In this document: positions 16,073 to 24,098 of the stretch, in pieces
Layout of the letters: each line of letters starts with the position of its first letter
Position numbering within the stretch: position 1 is the stretch's first letter
Source: Candidatus Ozemibacter sibiricus
GTDB lineage: Bacteria > Muiribacteriota > Ozemobacteria > Ozemobacterales > Ozemobacteraceae
Reading direction: 5' to 3'
Length of the DNA: 57,480 nt
NCBI GenBank assembly: GCA_003327425.1
Contig: QOQW01000032.1
Coordinates: 1-57,480 of the forward strand
Notes under the pieces: generated by a model
Told to the model about the DNA's origin: nothing
Databases searched by the model: none
What the model saw: only the letters and a program-made list of their open reading frames with translations
Program-made: the position numbers and the translations under genes

Positions 16073-17572
16073 TCAAGTCTGGGGGGCAGACCCCGGTTCG
16101 GACCGGCGCAGCAACGTCCGCCAGCTCGGCCAGAGTTCGCGCTGGAAAAGGGCCAGCAGCGTCACGACCTCGAGCCGCCCGGCCCACATCAGAAAGAAAT
16201 AGATGGCCTTGGTGGCGGTGGTCAAGCCGGCGAAGGAACCCATGGGGCCGATGACCCCGAACCCCGGACCGATGTTGCCGAGGGTGACGATGCTGCCCGA
16301 AAACCCGACGATCAGATCGTTCTCGAGAATCGCCGTCAGGATACCGCCAGTCAGGAAAAGGGTGAAATACAGACCGATGAACCCCAGAATGGGTTGGAAT
16401 TCATGGTCCATGAAGATGCGACGGCCAAGCCGGATCGGGATCACCGCTTTCAGATGGATGGCCCGGATCATCTGCCGGGCCAGGAACTTCACCAGGAACA
16501 GGGCCCGGATGACCTTGATGCCGCCGCCGGCCGAACCCGAGCAGCCGCCGATCAGCATCAGGAAGGCCAGCACCACCTTGGCCCGGTCGGTCCAGAGCTG
16601 GAAGTCGACCGAAGCGAACCCGGTGGTGGTCAGGATGCTGATGTTCTGGAACAACGCCGTCCGGAGGGTGCTCAACGACCAGCCGACCGTCGGATCCTGG
16701 CCCAGGATGAAGAACAGCGCCAGAGAACTGACCAGGACGATGCCGACGTACCCCTGCAGCTCGACGTTCTCCCACAAAGCCCGGAGGTTGCCCCGCAAGG
16801 CTCGCACCTGCAGGGTGAAGTTGGCCCCCGCCAGGAACATGAAGACGATGATGATCCATTCGGCGCGCGGATTGGCGTACCCCATGATGCTCTGACCGTG
16901 GGGCGAGAATCCGCCGGCCGCCAGCGTGGCCATGGAATTGCAGATGGCGTCGTTGGCCGGCATGCCCACCGCCATCAGCAGGAGGGTTTCCAGAAGCGTC
17001 AGGAAGATGTACCACCCCCACAGGTGGCGAGCGGTATCGCGGATGCGGGGCGTGAGCTTTTCCTTCGAGGCGGCCGAGGTCTCAGCGAAGAAGAGCTGGC
17101 GGCCGGCCACCGACAGCATCGGCAGGATGGCCACGAACAGCACCAGGATGCCCATGCCGCCGAGCCATTGGGTGAACCCGCGAAAGAAGAAGAGCGATCG
17201 ACTGTAGACGGTGAAATCGGTGAAGATGGTGGCGCCCGTCGTGGTGAATCCGCTCATCGACTCGAACAGGCTGTCGATGAGGGAAAGGCCGAGGCACAGG
17301 TAGGGAATGGCCCCGCACCCCGCCACCAGGAGCCATCCGAAGGCGACGACAGCCATGCCTTCGACCCGGTCCAGATCGTCGAAGGTGCGGCTGGGCACCA
17401 GCCCGCTCATCAGGTACCCGACCAGGGCAGCCAGGACGCCGGTCAACGCGAAATGCGCGGCGGAGGACCATTCCTGGTACAGGACCGCGATCGCCAGGGG
17501 CAGCAGCATCAACGCCCCGAACGCCTGCACGATCAGGCCCAGGGTGGCCAGGACGAGGCGGGGACGGATCAT
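16073..17572 (-). CDS. trkH: TrkH-type potassium uptake membrane subunit
   Basis: TrkH is the K+-conducting subunit of the Trk/Ktr uptake system in the inner membrane, gated by TrkA. The 499-residue protein is highly hydrophobic with many membrane segments and four pore loops. Filter-like segments appear as SGFTTTGATIF, SMATLAAGGFSPHG, ILTTTGFASVD and VTLGNIGPGFG. The second gene of an operon, it starts 13 bp after trkA, so the channel and its regulator are made together. Length and order fit the family. The transport mechanism (H+- or Na+-coupled) cannot be told from the sequence. Confidence 0.95.
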   Translation of the reverse strand: MIRPRLVLATLGLIVQAFGALMLLPLAIAVLYQEWSSAAHFALTGVLAALVGYLMSGLVPSRTFDDLDRVEGMAVVAFGWLLVAGCGAIPYLCLGLSLIDSLFESMSGFTTTGATIFTDFTVYSRSLFFFRGFTQWLGGMGILVLFVAILPMLSVAGRQLFFAETSAASKEKLTPRIRDTARHLWGWYIFLTLLETLLLMAVGMPANDAICNSMATLAAGGFSPHGQSIMGYANPRAEWIIIVFMFLAGANFTLQVRALRGNLRALWENVELQGYVGIVLVSSLALFFILGQDPTVGWSLSTLRTALFQNISILTTTGFASVDFQLWTDRAKVVLAFLMLIGGCSGSAGGGIKVIRALFLVKFLARQMIRAIHLKAVIPIRLGRRIFMDHEFQPILGFIGLYFTLFLTGGILTAILENDLIVGFSGSIVTLGNIGPGFGVIGPMGSFAGLTTATKAIYFFLMWAGRLEVVTLLALFQRELWPSWRTLLRRSEPGSAPQT

Positions 17573-17585
17573 GACGAACCGGCGG

Positions 17586-18929
17586 TCAGGTGGCGGTCGC
17601 GCGGCCGGTCAGCAACTGCCGCAGTTCAGGACCGCGACCGGTCTTGGAGAACACCCGCAGCACATCGCCTGGTTTGACCTTGTCTTCGCCGTGGGGAACG
17701 ATGAGATGCGCCTTGCGCCGAATGGCGCCGATGATGGTCCCTTCGGGGAGGCGGAGGTCCTTGAGCGGCACCGGAACGAAGGAATCGGGCAGGGTCAGCT
17801 CCAGGACCTCGGCCTTGCCTTCCTCGATGATGTTCAAGACGCTCATGCCCTGGGTGTTGACCATGAGGGCGATGCTGCGGATGGCGGCCAGACGGGCGCT
17901 GAGGGCGACATCGACGCCGACCCGTTCGAAGAGCGGCAGGTTGCGAGGCGCGGCGACCCTGGCGATGAGCTTGCGCACGTTGAGATGGCGGGCGAGCAGC
18001 GAGATCAGCAGGTTGCGTTCGTCGCTGGTGGTGAGAGCGATCAAGCAGTCGCATTCGGAGAGGTTCAGCGTGGACAGGAAGTCCAGGTCGGTGCCGTCGG
18101 CGTGCAGAACCAGGGTGTTGGGCAACCGCTGAGCGAGGAACTCGGCCCGGTCGGGGCGTTGCTCGATCAATTGCACCCCGACGTTGTCCATCTCTTCGAG
18201 GATCTCCGCCAGCAGCATGCCCGAGTTGCCTCCGCCGATGATGGTCACCTGCTGCTTGCCGCGGCGGGGCGGATCATAGCGGTGCACCAGCTTGCGCATG
18301 CCGGCTTCGGTCCCGAAGAAGACGGCTTTGTCCCAGGGGGCCATGACGGTATTGCCATGCGGGATGAAGACTTCGTGATCGCGCACCAGCGCCACCATCA
18401 GCGTGCCCTTCGGCAGATCGAGCTCACGGATCGGCTTGCCGACATCGGGGTGGTCGGGTCTGACCTTGAACTCGATCAGCTTCAGCATGTCCTTCTCGAC
18501 CACCTCGACATCCACCGCCCCCGGCACGGTGATGATGCGGGCGATGTCCTCGGCCAGCAGCTTCTCGGGCCAGATCAGACGGTCGATGATCAGCTGGCTG
18601 CCGAGTTCCCCCTGGAAGGTCTCGAAATAGTGCTCTTTGTTGACGAAACAGATGGTGCGAGCCTTGCCGAGCTGCTTGGCGGCCAGGCAGCTGATGATGT
18701 TGACCTCGTCGGAATAGGCGCACCCGATGAAATAGTCGGCTTCCGCCACCTGCGCCTGGCGCAGGATCTCCAGGTTCGTCGGGTTGCCCTGGATGACCTG
18801 GACGTCGAATTCTTCGAATTGGGCCACCCGTTCGGGGTAGGGTTCCACCACGAAGATGTCGTGCTGGCTGAACAGTTCGCGGGCCAGCAGGAGACCGATA
18901 TCTCCGCCGCCGCACAGGACGATTTTCAC
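17586..18929 (-). CDS. trkA: TrkA, NAD-binding regulator of Trk potassium uptake
   Basis: A 447-residue peripheral protein with two tandem RCK units, as in TrkA. The first Rossmann domain starts at residue 1 with IVLCGGGDIG. The second starts near residue 228 with VTIIGGGNSGMLLAEIL. Each is followed by a TrkA_C domain (KPIRELDLPKGTLMVAL; LPEGTIIGAIRRKAHLIVP). It binds nucleotides and gates TrkH. The start codon is GTG with GAAGGAAG upstream. The promoter at 18970-18998 drives trkA-trkH. Confidence 0.95.
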   Translation of the reverse strand: MKIVLCGGGDIGLLLARELFSQHDIFVVEPYPERVAQFEEFDVQVIQGNPTNLEILRQAQVAEADYFIGCAYSDEVNIISCLAAKQLGKARTICFVNKEHYFETFQGELGSQLIIDRLIWPEKLLAEDIARIITVPGAVDVEVVEKDMLKLIEFKVRPDHPDVGKPIRELDLPKGTLMVALVRDHEVFIPHGNTVMAPWDKAVFFGTEAGMRKLVHRYDPPRRGKQQVTIIGGGNSGMLLAEILEEMDNVGVQLIEQRPDRAEFLAQRLPNTLVLHADGTDLDFLSTLNLSECDCLIALTTSDERNLLISLLARHLNVRKLIARVAAPRNLPLFERVGVDVALSARLAAIRSIALMVNTQGMSVLNIIEEGKAEVLELTLPDSFVPVPLKDLRLPEGTIIGAIRRKAHLIVPHGEDKVKPGDVLRVFSKTGRGPELRQLLTGRATAT

Positions 18930-18969
18930 AGGCTTCCTTCACATCAGGGCGATCGTTTGGGTGAGCCCA

Positions 18970-18998
18970 AGGATACCAGCCTCGTGCCGTTCTCTCAA
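18970..18998 (-). promoter_or_regulatory. Promoter of trkA-trkH
   Basis: On the minus strand: TTGAGA (18993-18998), a 17-bp spacer, then TATCCT (18970-18975), about 40 bp before the GTG start. Confidence 0.55.
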
Positions 18999-19121
18999 CT
19001 CGACCGGCGGGGTTCGGCTGTCGCGGCGCCTGAAGAAGGAAAGATCGCCAGTAGCCAAACCCACGAACCTCACGTATACTGCAGGTGAACGACCACGACA
19101 TCCGGTAACGAGGGAGGCGCC

Positions 19122-20420
19122 ATGCGCGAACGGCGGCATTCAACCCTTGCCTTTGGCACCTTAGGAAAACCCGGCCGTCAGTTCTTGAGGGCCATGGTTC
19201 TGGCAATCCTCCTCAGCCTCGGCCTGGGGCTGCCCCTGATCGGGGAACCCAGACCGGCTGGGACAGCTACCCTGGCGAGCGCGACGGATGGCGCCTTCGC
19301 TCGTCGCCTCGACGAGGTCTGCCAGCGCGTGGCGGCCGTGGTGCAGCAGCAACTGCCCCGGTTGGCCCATTCCCTCGAGAAGCGCGGCCTGGTTCGCCTG
19401 CAGATCCGCCATCAGTTCTACGATCCCCAGTTCCGACGGGTCTTCGTCGAATTCGCCGGGTCGGTGCGGTTCAACGGCCAGCTGCCCGGAAAGATCCGTC
19501 GCGACGAGATCTACCTGACTTCCGATGGCGATATCGCTTATGACCTGTTCATCGATAAGGTCACGCCCGCCGGGTCGGGGGTCGAGTTCGCATTCCGAGG
19601 CGATCTGGTCATTTTCTTCGACAAGATCCTCTATGACCTGGCCAAGACCCTGCCGCACCTGGCCGGGGCCTTCGCCTTCTCGGCGGCCGGCGACCTGCTG
19701 GTGGATTTCCTGCGCGGTCTCGATCTGGAAATCCTCGGCCAGGCGATCTCCGATACCTGCGCCAAGTTCTCGCTCGATTACCTTTCGGTGATCGGCGCCG
19801 AGGTGCTGGCCATCATCGGCGGGCGAGGCTCGCCCGGGCTGCGAGAGAGCCTCAAACGGTCGATCCGGAATGGCGGGGTCGCCAATTTCTTCGTCCTGAC
19901 CCTTCTGAAAAGCCTCGCCCAGGGCGCCGCCACCTTCACCGGCGCCACCGTGGGCGCCACGCTCGGCAATCTGCTCGTGCCCGGCCCCGGCGCGGTGGTT
20001 GGCGCCTACCTCGGCAGCAAAGCCACCATGCTGGTCGCCCGAACGGCCATCTACTATCTCACCGTCGATTTTCCCATCACGATCCTCTTGTCGAAAATGG
20101 TGAAATTCTATGAACGCCAGAGACGCGACCCGGCTGATCAGACGGCCGCGCAGAGAGTCGCCGGGTACGGGGCGACCATTTTCCGGAAGGTCAAACGGGA
20201 AGTGGACCAGAGCGTCTACAAGACCTTCGACGAACTCCTCGAGAAGATCGATGGGTTCGCGGCCGGCGAGCGACCGGCCTTCATCGGTCTGCTCCAGGAC
20301 ATTCGCGAGGCGCTGCGCTTCCGGGTGATCGATCTGAAAGACTGGTACGCCGCCAAGAAGATGAATCAGATGCGCCTGCGGTTGGAGAAATGGGGCCTGT
20401 TCGGACAGTTCCGTTTCTGA
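19122..20420 (+). CDS. Exported or membrane-associated protein of unknown function
   Basis: A 432-residue protein with the start at the ATG after GGGAGG. A hydrophobic N-terminal segment (MVLAILLSLGLGLPLIG, about residues 26-42) acts as signal or anchor. The next 150 residues look soluble and beta-rich. A hydrophobic glycine-rich stretch at about residues 265-320 (GATVGATLGNLL, GAVVGAYLGSKATML) may form a membrane hairpin. The last 90 residues are charged and helical. No family was recognised. It is divergent from trkA and lies just upstream of psd, but psd has its own promoter, so a link to phospholipid synthesis is only suggestive. Confidence 0.7.
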   Translation: MRERRHSTLAFGTLGKPGRQFLRAMVLAILLSLGLGLPLIGEPRPAGTATLASATDGAFARRLDEVCQRVAAVVQQQLPRLAHSLEKRGLVRLQIRHQFYDPQFRRVFVEFAGSVRFNGQLPGKIRRDEIYLTSDGDIAYDLFIDKVTPAGSGVEFAFRGDLVIFFDKILYDLAKTLPHLAGAFAFSAAGDLLVDFLRGLDLEILGQAISDTCAKFSLDYLSVIGAEVLAIIGGRGSPGLRESLKRSIRNGGVANFFVLTLLKSLAQGAATFTGATVGATLGNLLVPGPGAVVGAYLGSKATMLVARTAIYYLTVDFPITILLSKMVKFYERQRRDPADQTAAQRVAGYGATIFRKVKREVDQSVYKTFDELLEKIDGFAAGERPAFIGLLQDIREALRFRVIDLKDWYAAKKMNQMRLRLEKWGLFGQFRF

Positions 20421-20430
20421 GAGGGGGCGT

Positions 20431-20460
20431 TTGACAGGGTCTTGTACCCGCCTCTATAAT
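20431..20460 (+). promoter_or_regulatory. Promoter of psd-pssA
   Basis: A perfect consensus pair, TTGACA (20431-20436) and TATAAT (20455-20460), with an 18-bp spacer. It lies in the short gap after the previous gene. Confidence 0.85.
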
Positions 20461-20517
20461 GGGGTCGGTCGGGCCGGCCGGGCCGCCCGGCCTTAGAACC
20501 ACCGAGGAGCCACCATC

Positions 20518-21147
20518 ATGCGCAGCCCTGTCCATCCCGAAGGATTCCCGTTCATCGCCCTGTTCGGGATGCTGAGCCTCGTCTGCTCTCGCCTCTGCCG
20601 TCGGGTCGCGGCCGTTTTCGCCTTGCTGGCCGGGTTTTCGGCCTACTTTTTCCGCGACCCCGAGCGGGCCATCCCGTCCGGGGAGGGCGTGATCGTATCG
20701 CCCGCCGATGGCCGGGTGGTCGGCATCGAGACCGTCGACCAAGTGCCGTTCCTCGACGGGCCGGCCCAGCGCATCAGCATCTTCCTGTCGATCTTCGATG
20801 TGCATATCAATCGGGCCCCGATCGAAGGGAAGGTGACCTGGCGCCAGTACAACCCCGGGCGCTTCCTGCCCGCCAATGTGCCCAAAGCCTCGCTCGACAA
20901 CGAGCAGAACTCGATCGGCATCGAGGATGGCGGCTACAAGGTCCTGGTGCGGCAGATCGCCGGCATCATCGCCCGCCGGATCGTCTGCTGGGTCGATCCC
21001 GGTCAGGCGGTCGCGCGCGGCGAACGGTTCGGCCTGATCCGGTTCGGATCACGGACCGATCTGTTCCTGCCGCTCAGCGCCAAGGTGGCCGTCACCGTCG
21101 GACAGAAGGTGCAAGGTGGATCAACCATCATCGCCCATCGCTCCTGA
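20518..21147 (+). CDS. psd: Phosphatidylserine decarboxylase (short, archaeal/bacterial type)
   Basis: It converts phosphatidylserine to phosphatidylethanolamine in the inner membrane. The 209-residue size, the hydrophobic N-terminus and the motifs AYFFRDPER, SPADGRV and IFLSIFDVHINRAP all match the short Psd class. The proenzyme self-cleaves at a Gly-Ser bond, here GS in RFGSRTDLFLP (G177-S178), giving the pyruvoyl group from Ser178. The following gene overlaps its end by 32 bp, so the two phospholipid enzymes are cotranslated. Confidence 0.95.
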   Translation: MRSPVHPEGFPFIALFGMLSLVCSRLCRRVAAVFALLAGFSAYFFRDPERAIPSGEGVIVSPADGRVVGIETVDQVPFLDGPAQRISIFLSIFDVHINRAPIEGKVTWRQYNPGRFLPANVPKASLDNEQNSIGIEDGGYKVLVRQIAGIIARRIVCWVDPGQAVARGERFGLIRFGSRTDLFLPLSAKVAVTVGQKVQGGSTIIAHRS

Positions 21148-21928
21148 TCTCGGTCGGGTCGCCCCTGAAGCCGGGGGGCCCGCCCCGGCCCGCACGGGGT
21201 TGCGGCGGCACCTGTCGATCCTGCCCAACGTCTTCACCTCGCTCAATCTGTTCTGCGGCTACCTCTCGATCATCTTCACCTCGCAGGACGAATTCCTGGC
21301 CGCCGGCTGGATCCTGGTGGTGGCCGTCATCTGCGACATCCTCGACGGCCGGATCGCCCGCCTGACCTCGGTGACCTCGAAATTCGGGGCGGAACTCGAT
21401 TCGCTGGCCGATCTGGTCAGCTTCGGCGTGGCTCCCGCCTTCCTGGTCTTCCGGCGGTATCTCTCCGATGTGGCGCTGGTCGGACTGGTCTGCACCGGGT
21501 TGTTCGTGCTGTGCGGGGCCCTGCGACTGGCGCGCTTCAACATCACCCCGCCATCCGACAAGGATGTCTTCACCGGGTTGCCGATCCCGGCCGGCGCGGG
21601 CATTCTCTGCACCCTGACCATCTTCGAGATGCAGTTCTTCCCCTTCTTCCGCATTCCCGATGCCGCCATTCCCGCCATCGTGGTCATCACTTCGTTCCTG
21701 ATGGTGAGCACGATCGAATACCCCGCCATGAAGAAGACCAAACGGACCACCGGGCAACGCCGGTTGCTGGTCCTGCTCTTCCTGGTATTCCTGCTGGTGT
21801 TCCCCCCGTTATGCTTGTTCCTGATTTCATGGGGGTTCGCCATCTACGGACCGTTCATGTACCTCTTCCGGAAAATGGCGGGGTTGTTCCGACGGCACAA
21901 ACCCGAGAAAATTCAACCATCCGTCTGA
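21116..21928 (+). CDS. pssA: CDP-diacylglycerol-serine O-phosphatidyltransferase
   Basis: PssA joins serine to CDP-diacylglycerol to give phosphatidylserine, the Psd substrate. The 270-residue protein has several membrane helices. The CDP-alcohol phosphatidyltransferase motif is complete: D77-G78-x2-A81-R82-x8-G91-x3-D95-x3-D99. The start is a GTG at 21116 inside the end of psd, with GAAGG upstream. The N-terminal 30 residues are Pro/Ala-rich and the C-terminal tail is basic. The psd-pssA pair makes phosphatidylethanolamine, a usual Gram-negative lipid. Confidence 0.95.
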   Translation: MDQPSSPIAPDLGRVAPEAGGPAPARTGLRRHLSILPNVFTSLNLFCGYLSIIFTSQDEFLAAGWILVVAVICDILDGRIARLTSVTSKFGAELDSLADLVSFGVAPAFLVFRRYLSDVALVGLVCTGLFVLCGALRLARFNITPPSDKDVFTGLPIPAGAGILCTLTIFEMQFFPFFRIPDAAIPAIVVITSFLMVSTIEYPAMKKTKRTTGQRRLLVLLFLVFLLVFPPLCLFLISWGFAIYGPFMYLFRKMAGLFRRHKPEKIQPSV

Positions 21929-21947
21929 CCGTCTGAACCAACCGGCC

Positions 21948-22811
21948 ATGACCACCATCGGGTTCTCCCTGATCGCCCACAACGAAGAGGCGCACATCGC
22001 CACCGCCCTGCAGTCGATCCAGTGGGCCGATCAGATCGTGGTCGTCGATTGCGAATCGACCGATCGCACCGCCGCCATCGCCAGCGCCTTCCCCAAGGTG
22101 CGCCTCTTCCGGCAGCCCAATCAGGCCAATCTCAATCTCAACAAATCGTTCGGCATCGCCCAGCTCACCACCGACTGGATCTTCTACCTCGACCCCGACG
22201 AACGGATCCCCGCACCGCTCGCCGAGGAAATCCGGCGGGTCGTGAGCGACACCCCGCACCAGGCCTTCCGTCTGCCGCGCCGCAACTTCTTCTTCGGACG
22301 CTGGCTGGCCCATGGCGGGCAGTACCCTGATACCCAGCTTCGCCTCTTTCGGCGAGGCAAAGCCCGCTTCCCCAATCGCCATGTGCATGAAAGCCTGGAG
22401 GTCGATGGTTCGATCGGCCGTCTGACCGAACCGTTCGATCACCATCCCTACCCGCGGCTCGACGACTACCTGCGCAAGATGAACTTCTATACCTCTTTCC
22501 AGGCCGATTTCTGGGGGAAGGAAGGCCGCCGGCCCACCCCCCTCGACGCGCTGCGGTTCCTCGCCCTCCGCCCCGCCAGCCGGTTCTTCCGGCGCTATGT
22601 GCTGAAAGGCGGGTTCCGCGACGGCTGGCCCGGCTACATCGCCGCCCTGGGCGATGCCTTCCAGATCGCGGTCAGCTACGCCAAATTCCTGGAGCGCCAG
22701 GCCGGCGCCGCCCCGAACCGCTCAGCCGCCCCGGCCAGTCCCTGCCGCCCCGACCACCCCACCACCACCGCCGCCAGCCCTCCCACGCCGGGCTCCGGCA
22801 GCGCCGACTGA
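21948..22811 (+). CDS. Family 2 glycosyltransferase (lipopolysaccharide core WaaE/KdtX-like)
   Basis: A 287-residue GT-A type enzyme. The N-terminus FSLIAHNEEAHI and then VVVDCESTDRT mark the nucleotide-sugar binding site. YLDPDER holds the DxD-like metal site. HVHESLEVDG and DDYLRKMNFYTSFQADF match the WaaE/KdtX group, which adds glucose or heptose to lipopolysaccharide core. The last 30 residues form a Pro/Ala/Thr-rich tail not expected in the family. It lies downstream of pssA (19 bp gap) and directly ahead of a second glycosyltransferase, suggesting an envelope-glycan operon. The sugar and acceptor are unknown. Confidence 0.85.
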   Translation: MTTIGFSLIAHNEEAHIATALQSIQWADQIVVVDCESTDRTAAIASAFPKVRLFRQPNQANLNLNKSFGIAQLTTDWIFYLDPDERIPAPLAEEIRRVVSDTPHQAFRLPRRNFFFGRWLAHGGQYPDTQLRLFRRGKARFPNRHVHESLEVDGSIGRLTEPFDHHPYPRLDDYLRKMNFYTSFQADFWGKEGRRPTPLDALRFLALRPASRFFRRYVLKGGFRDGWPGYIAALGDAFQIAVSYAKFLERQAGAAPNRSAAPASPCRPDHPTTTAASPPTPGSGSAD

Positions 22812-22828
22812 CCGCGCGCCCAGCTCCC

Positions 22829-23971
22829 ATGCGCATCGTCTTGATCCTCAATTCCCCCAACTGGAGTGGCGCCTCGCACTACTGCACGCTGCTCGGGCGA
22901 CAGCTCATCCGCCAGGGGCATGAGGTGCTGCTGCTCACCGAACCCGGCAAACCTCTCGCAAAAGCACGCCAGTTCGGCATTCCCTGCGACGACACCATTC
23001 GGCTCAACCATCGCAACCCCGGCCTCTACGTCCATGCCATGAAGCGCATGAAGACCATCTTCCGCGCCTTCCGCCCCGACATCATCTCGGCCCACATCAA
23101 CGAAGGCGCCTGGATGGCCGGCCTGATGGCCCGGTGGTTCGCGCCGCAGGCCGCCGTCGTCCGCGCCCGCACCGATATCGACCCGCCCAAAAGCCATTTC
23201 ATCAATCGGTATGTGCACCACGCCTGGACCGACCACCTGATGGTCAGCTCGCTTCTCCACAAACGCCTCTGCCACAACCTCCTCGACTTCCCCGCCGAGG
23301 CGATCGACGTGGTCTATGGCCCCGTCGACACCGAGGAATTCCGCCCGGGGATCGACCCCGCCCGGTCGTTCCGGCGCGAGGTCGGGATCGGCGACGACGA
23401 ACGCACCGTTTTGATCGGCATGGTCGCCCGCCTCGACCCGGTCAAAGGGCACGAATACGCCCTGGAAGCCTTCAGCCTGCTCGATCGCCGGCTGCCCGTC
23501 CGCCTGGCCCTACTCGGCTACGAGAATGAACGCACGTTCGCCTGGCTGCGGCAGACCGCCGAGCGGTTCGGCGTGGCCGACCGCATCGCCACCTTCGGCT
23601 ACCGCGACGATCTGCCGGCGGTCATCGACGCCTTCGACCTCGGGCTGATCGCCTCCATCGGCTCGGAAGCGAACTGCCGCATCGCCCTGGAATGCCTGGC
23701 CACCGGCAAACCGGTCGTCGCCACCAGCGTCGGCGTCATTCCGGAAATCATCCAAGATGGCGAGGAAGGGTTCATCGTACCGCCCCGCGACCCGGTCGCC
23801 ATGGGGCGGGCCCTGACCCGCCTGATCCAGGATCCAGGCTTGCGCCACCGCCTGGGACGCCAGGGTCGCGCCAAAACCGTCGCCCATTTCACGCTCGAGG
23901 TGTTCGGTCGACAGGTCGAGCGGGTGTACCAGAAAGCCTTGCAACGCAAGAGGAGCGCGGCCTCGACCTGA
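22829..23971 (+). CDS. Family 4 (GT-B) glycosyltransferase
   Basis: This 380-residue enzyme has the GT-B layout: an N-terminal domain with SGASHYCTLLGRQLIRQGHE and a C-terminal Rossmann domain. The latter starts with IGMVARLDPVKGHEYALEA and ends with the donor-binding motif CRIALECLATGKPVVAT, then GVIPEIIQDGEEGF. It probably transfers a sugar during lipopolysaccharide or other envelope glycan synthesis. It starts 17 bp after the family 2 gene. No clear ribosome binding site is seen, so coupling to upstream translation is likely. Specificity is unknown. Confidence 0.88.
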   Translation: MRIVLILNSPNWSGASHYCTLLGRQLIRQGHEVLLLTEPGKPLAKARQFGIPCDDTIRLNHRNPGLYVHAMKRMKTIFRAFRPDIISAHINEGAWMAGLMARWFAPQAAVVRARTDIDPPKSHFINRYVHHAWTDHLMVSSLLHKRLCHNLLDFPAEAIDVVYGPVDTEEFRPGIDPARSFRREVGIGDDERTVLIGMVARLDPVKGHEYALEAFSLLDRRLPVRLALLGYENERTFAWLRQTAERFGVADRIATFGYRDDLPAVIDAFDLGLIASIGSEANCRIALECLATGKPVVATSVGVIPEIIQDGEEGFIVPPRDPVAMGRALTRLIQDPGLRHRLGRQGRAKTVAHFTLEVFGRQVERVYQKALQRKRSAAST

Positions 23972-24037
23972 CCAGCGCCGCCCGTTCAAGGCCCGAGCGG
24001 AGTTCAGGCTCGCCCGCCGAGCCCCTCCGAGCGAAGT

Positions 24038-24066
24038 TTGACAATTCCCTGAGGCTCCCCTAGAAT
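24038..24066 (+). promoter_or_regulatory. Promoter of the HAMP-GAF-GGDEF gene
   Basis: TTGACA (24038-24043), a 17-bp spacer, then TAGAAT (24061-24066); the start codon is at 24099 after GAGGAG. Confidence 0.8.
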
Positions 24067-24098
24067 TCCCCTACCCTCCCTGTACCAGAGGAGTCCCC

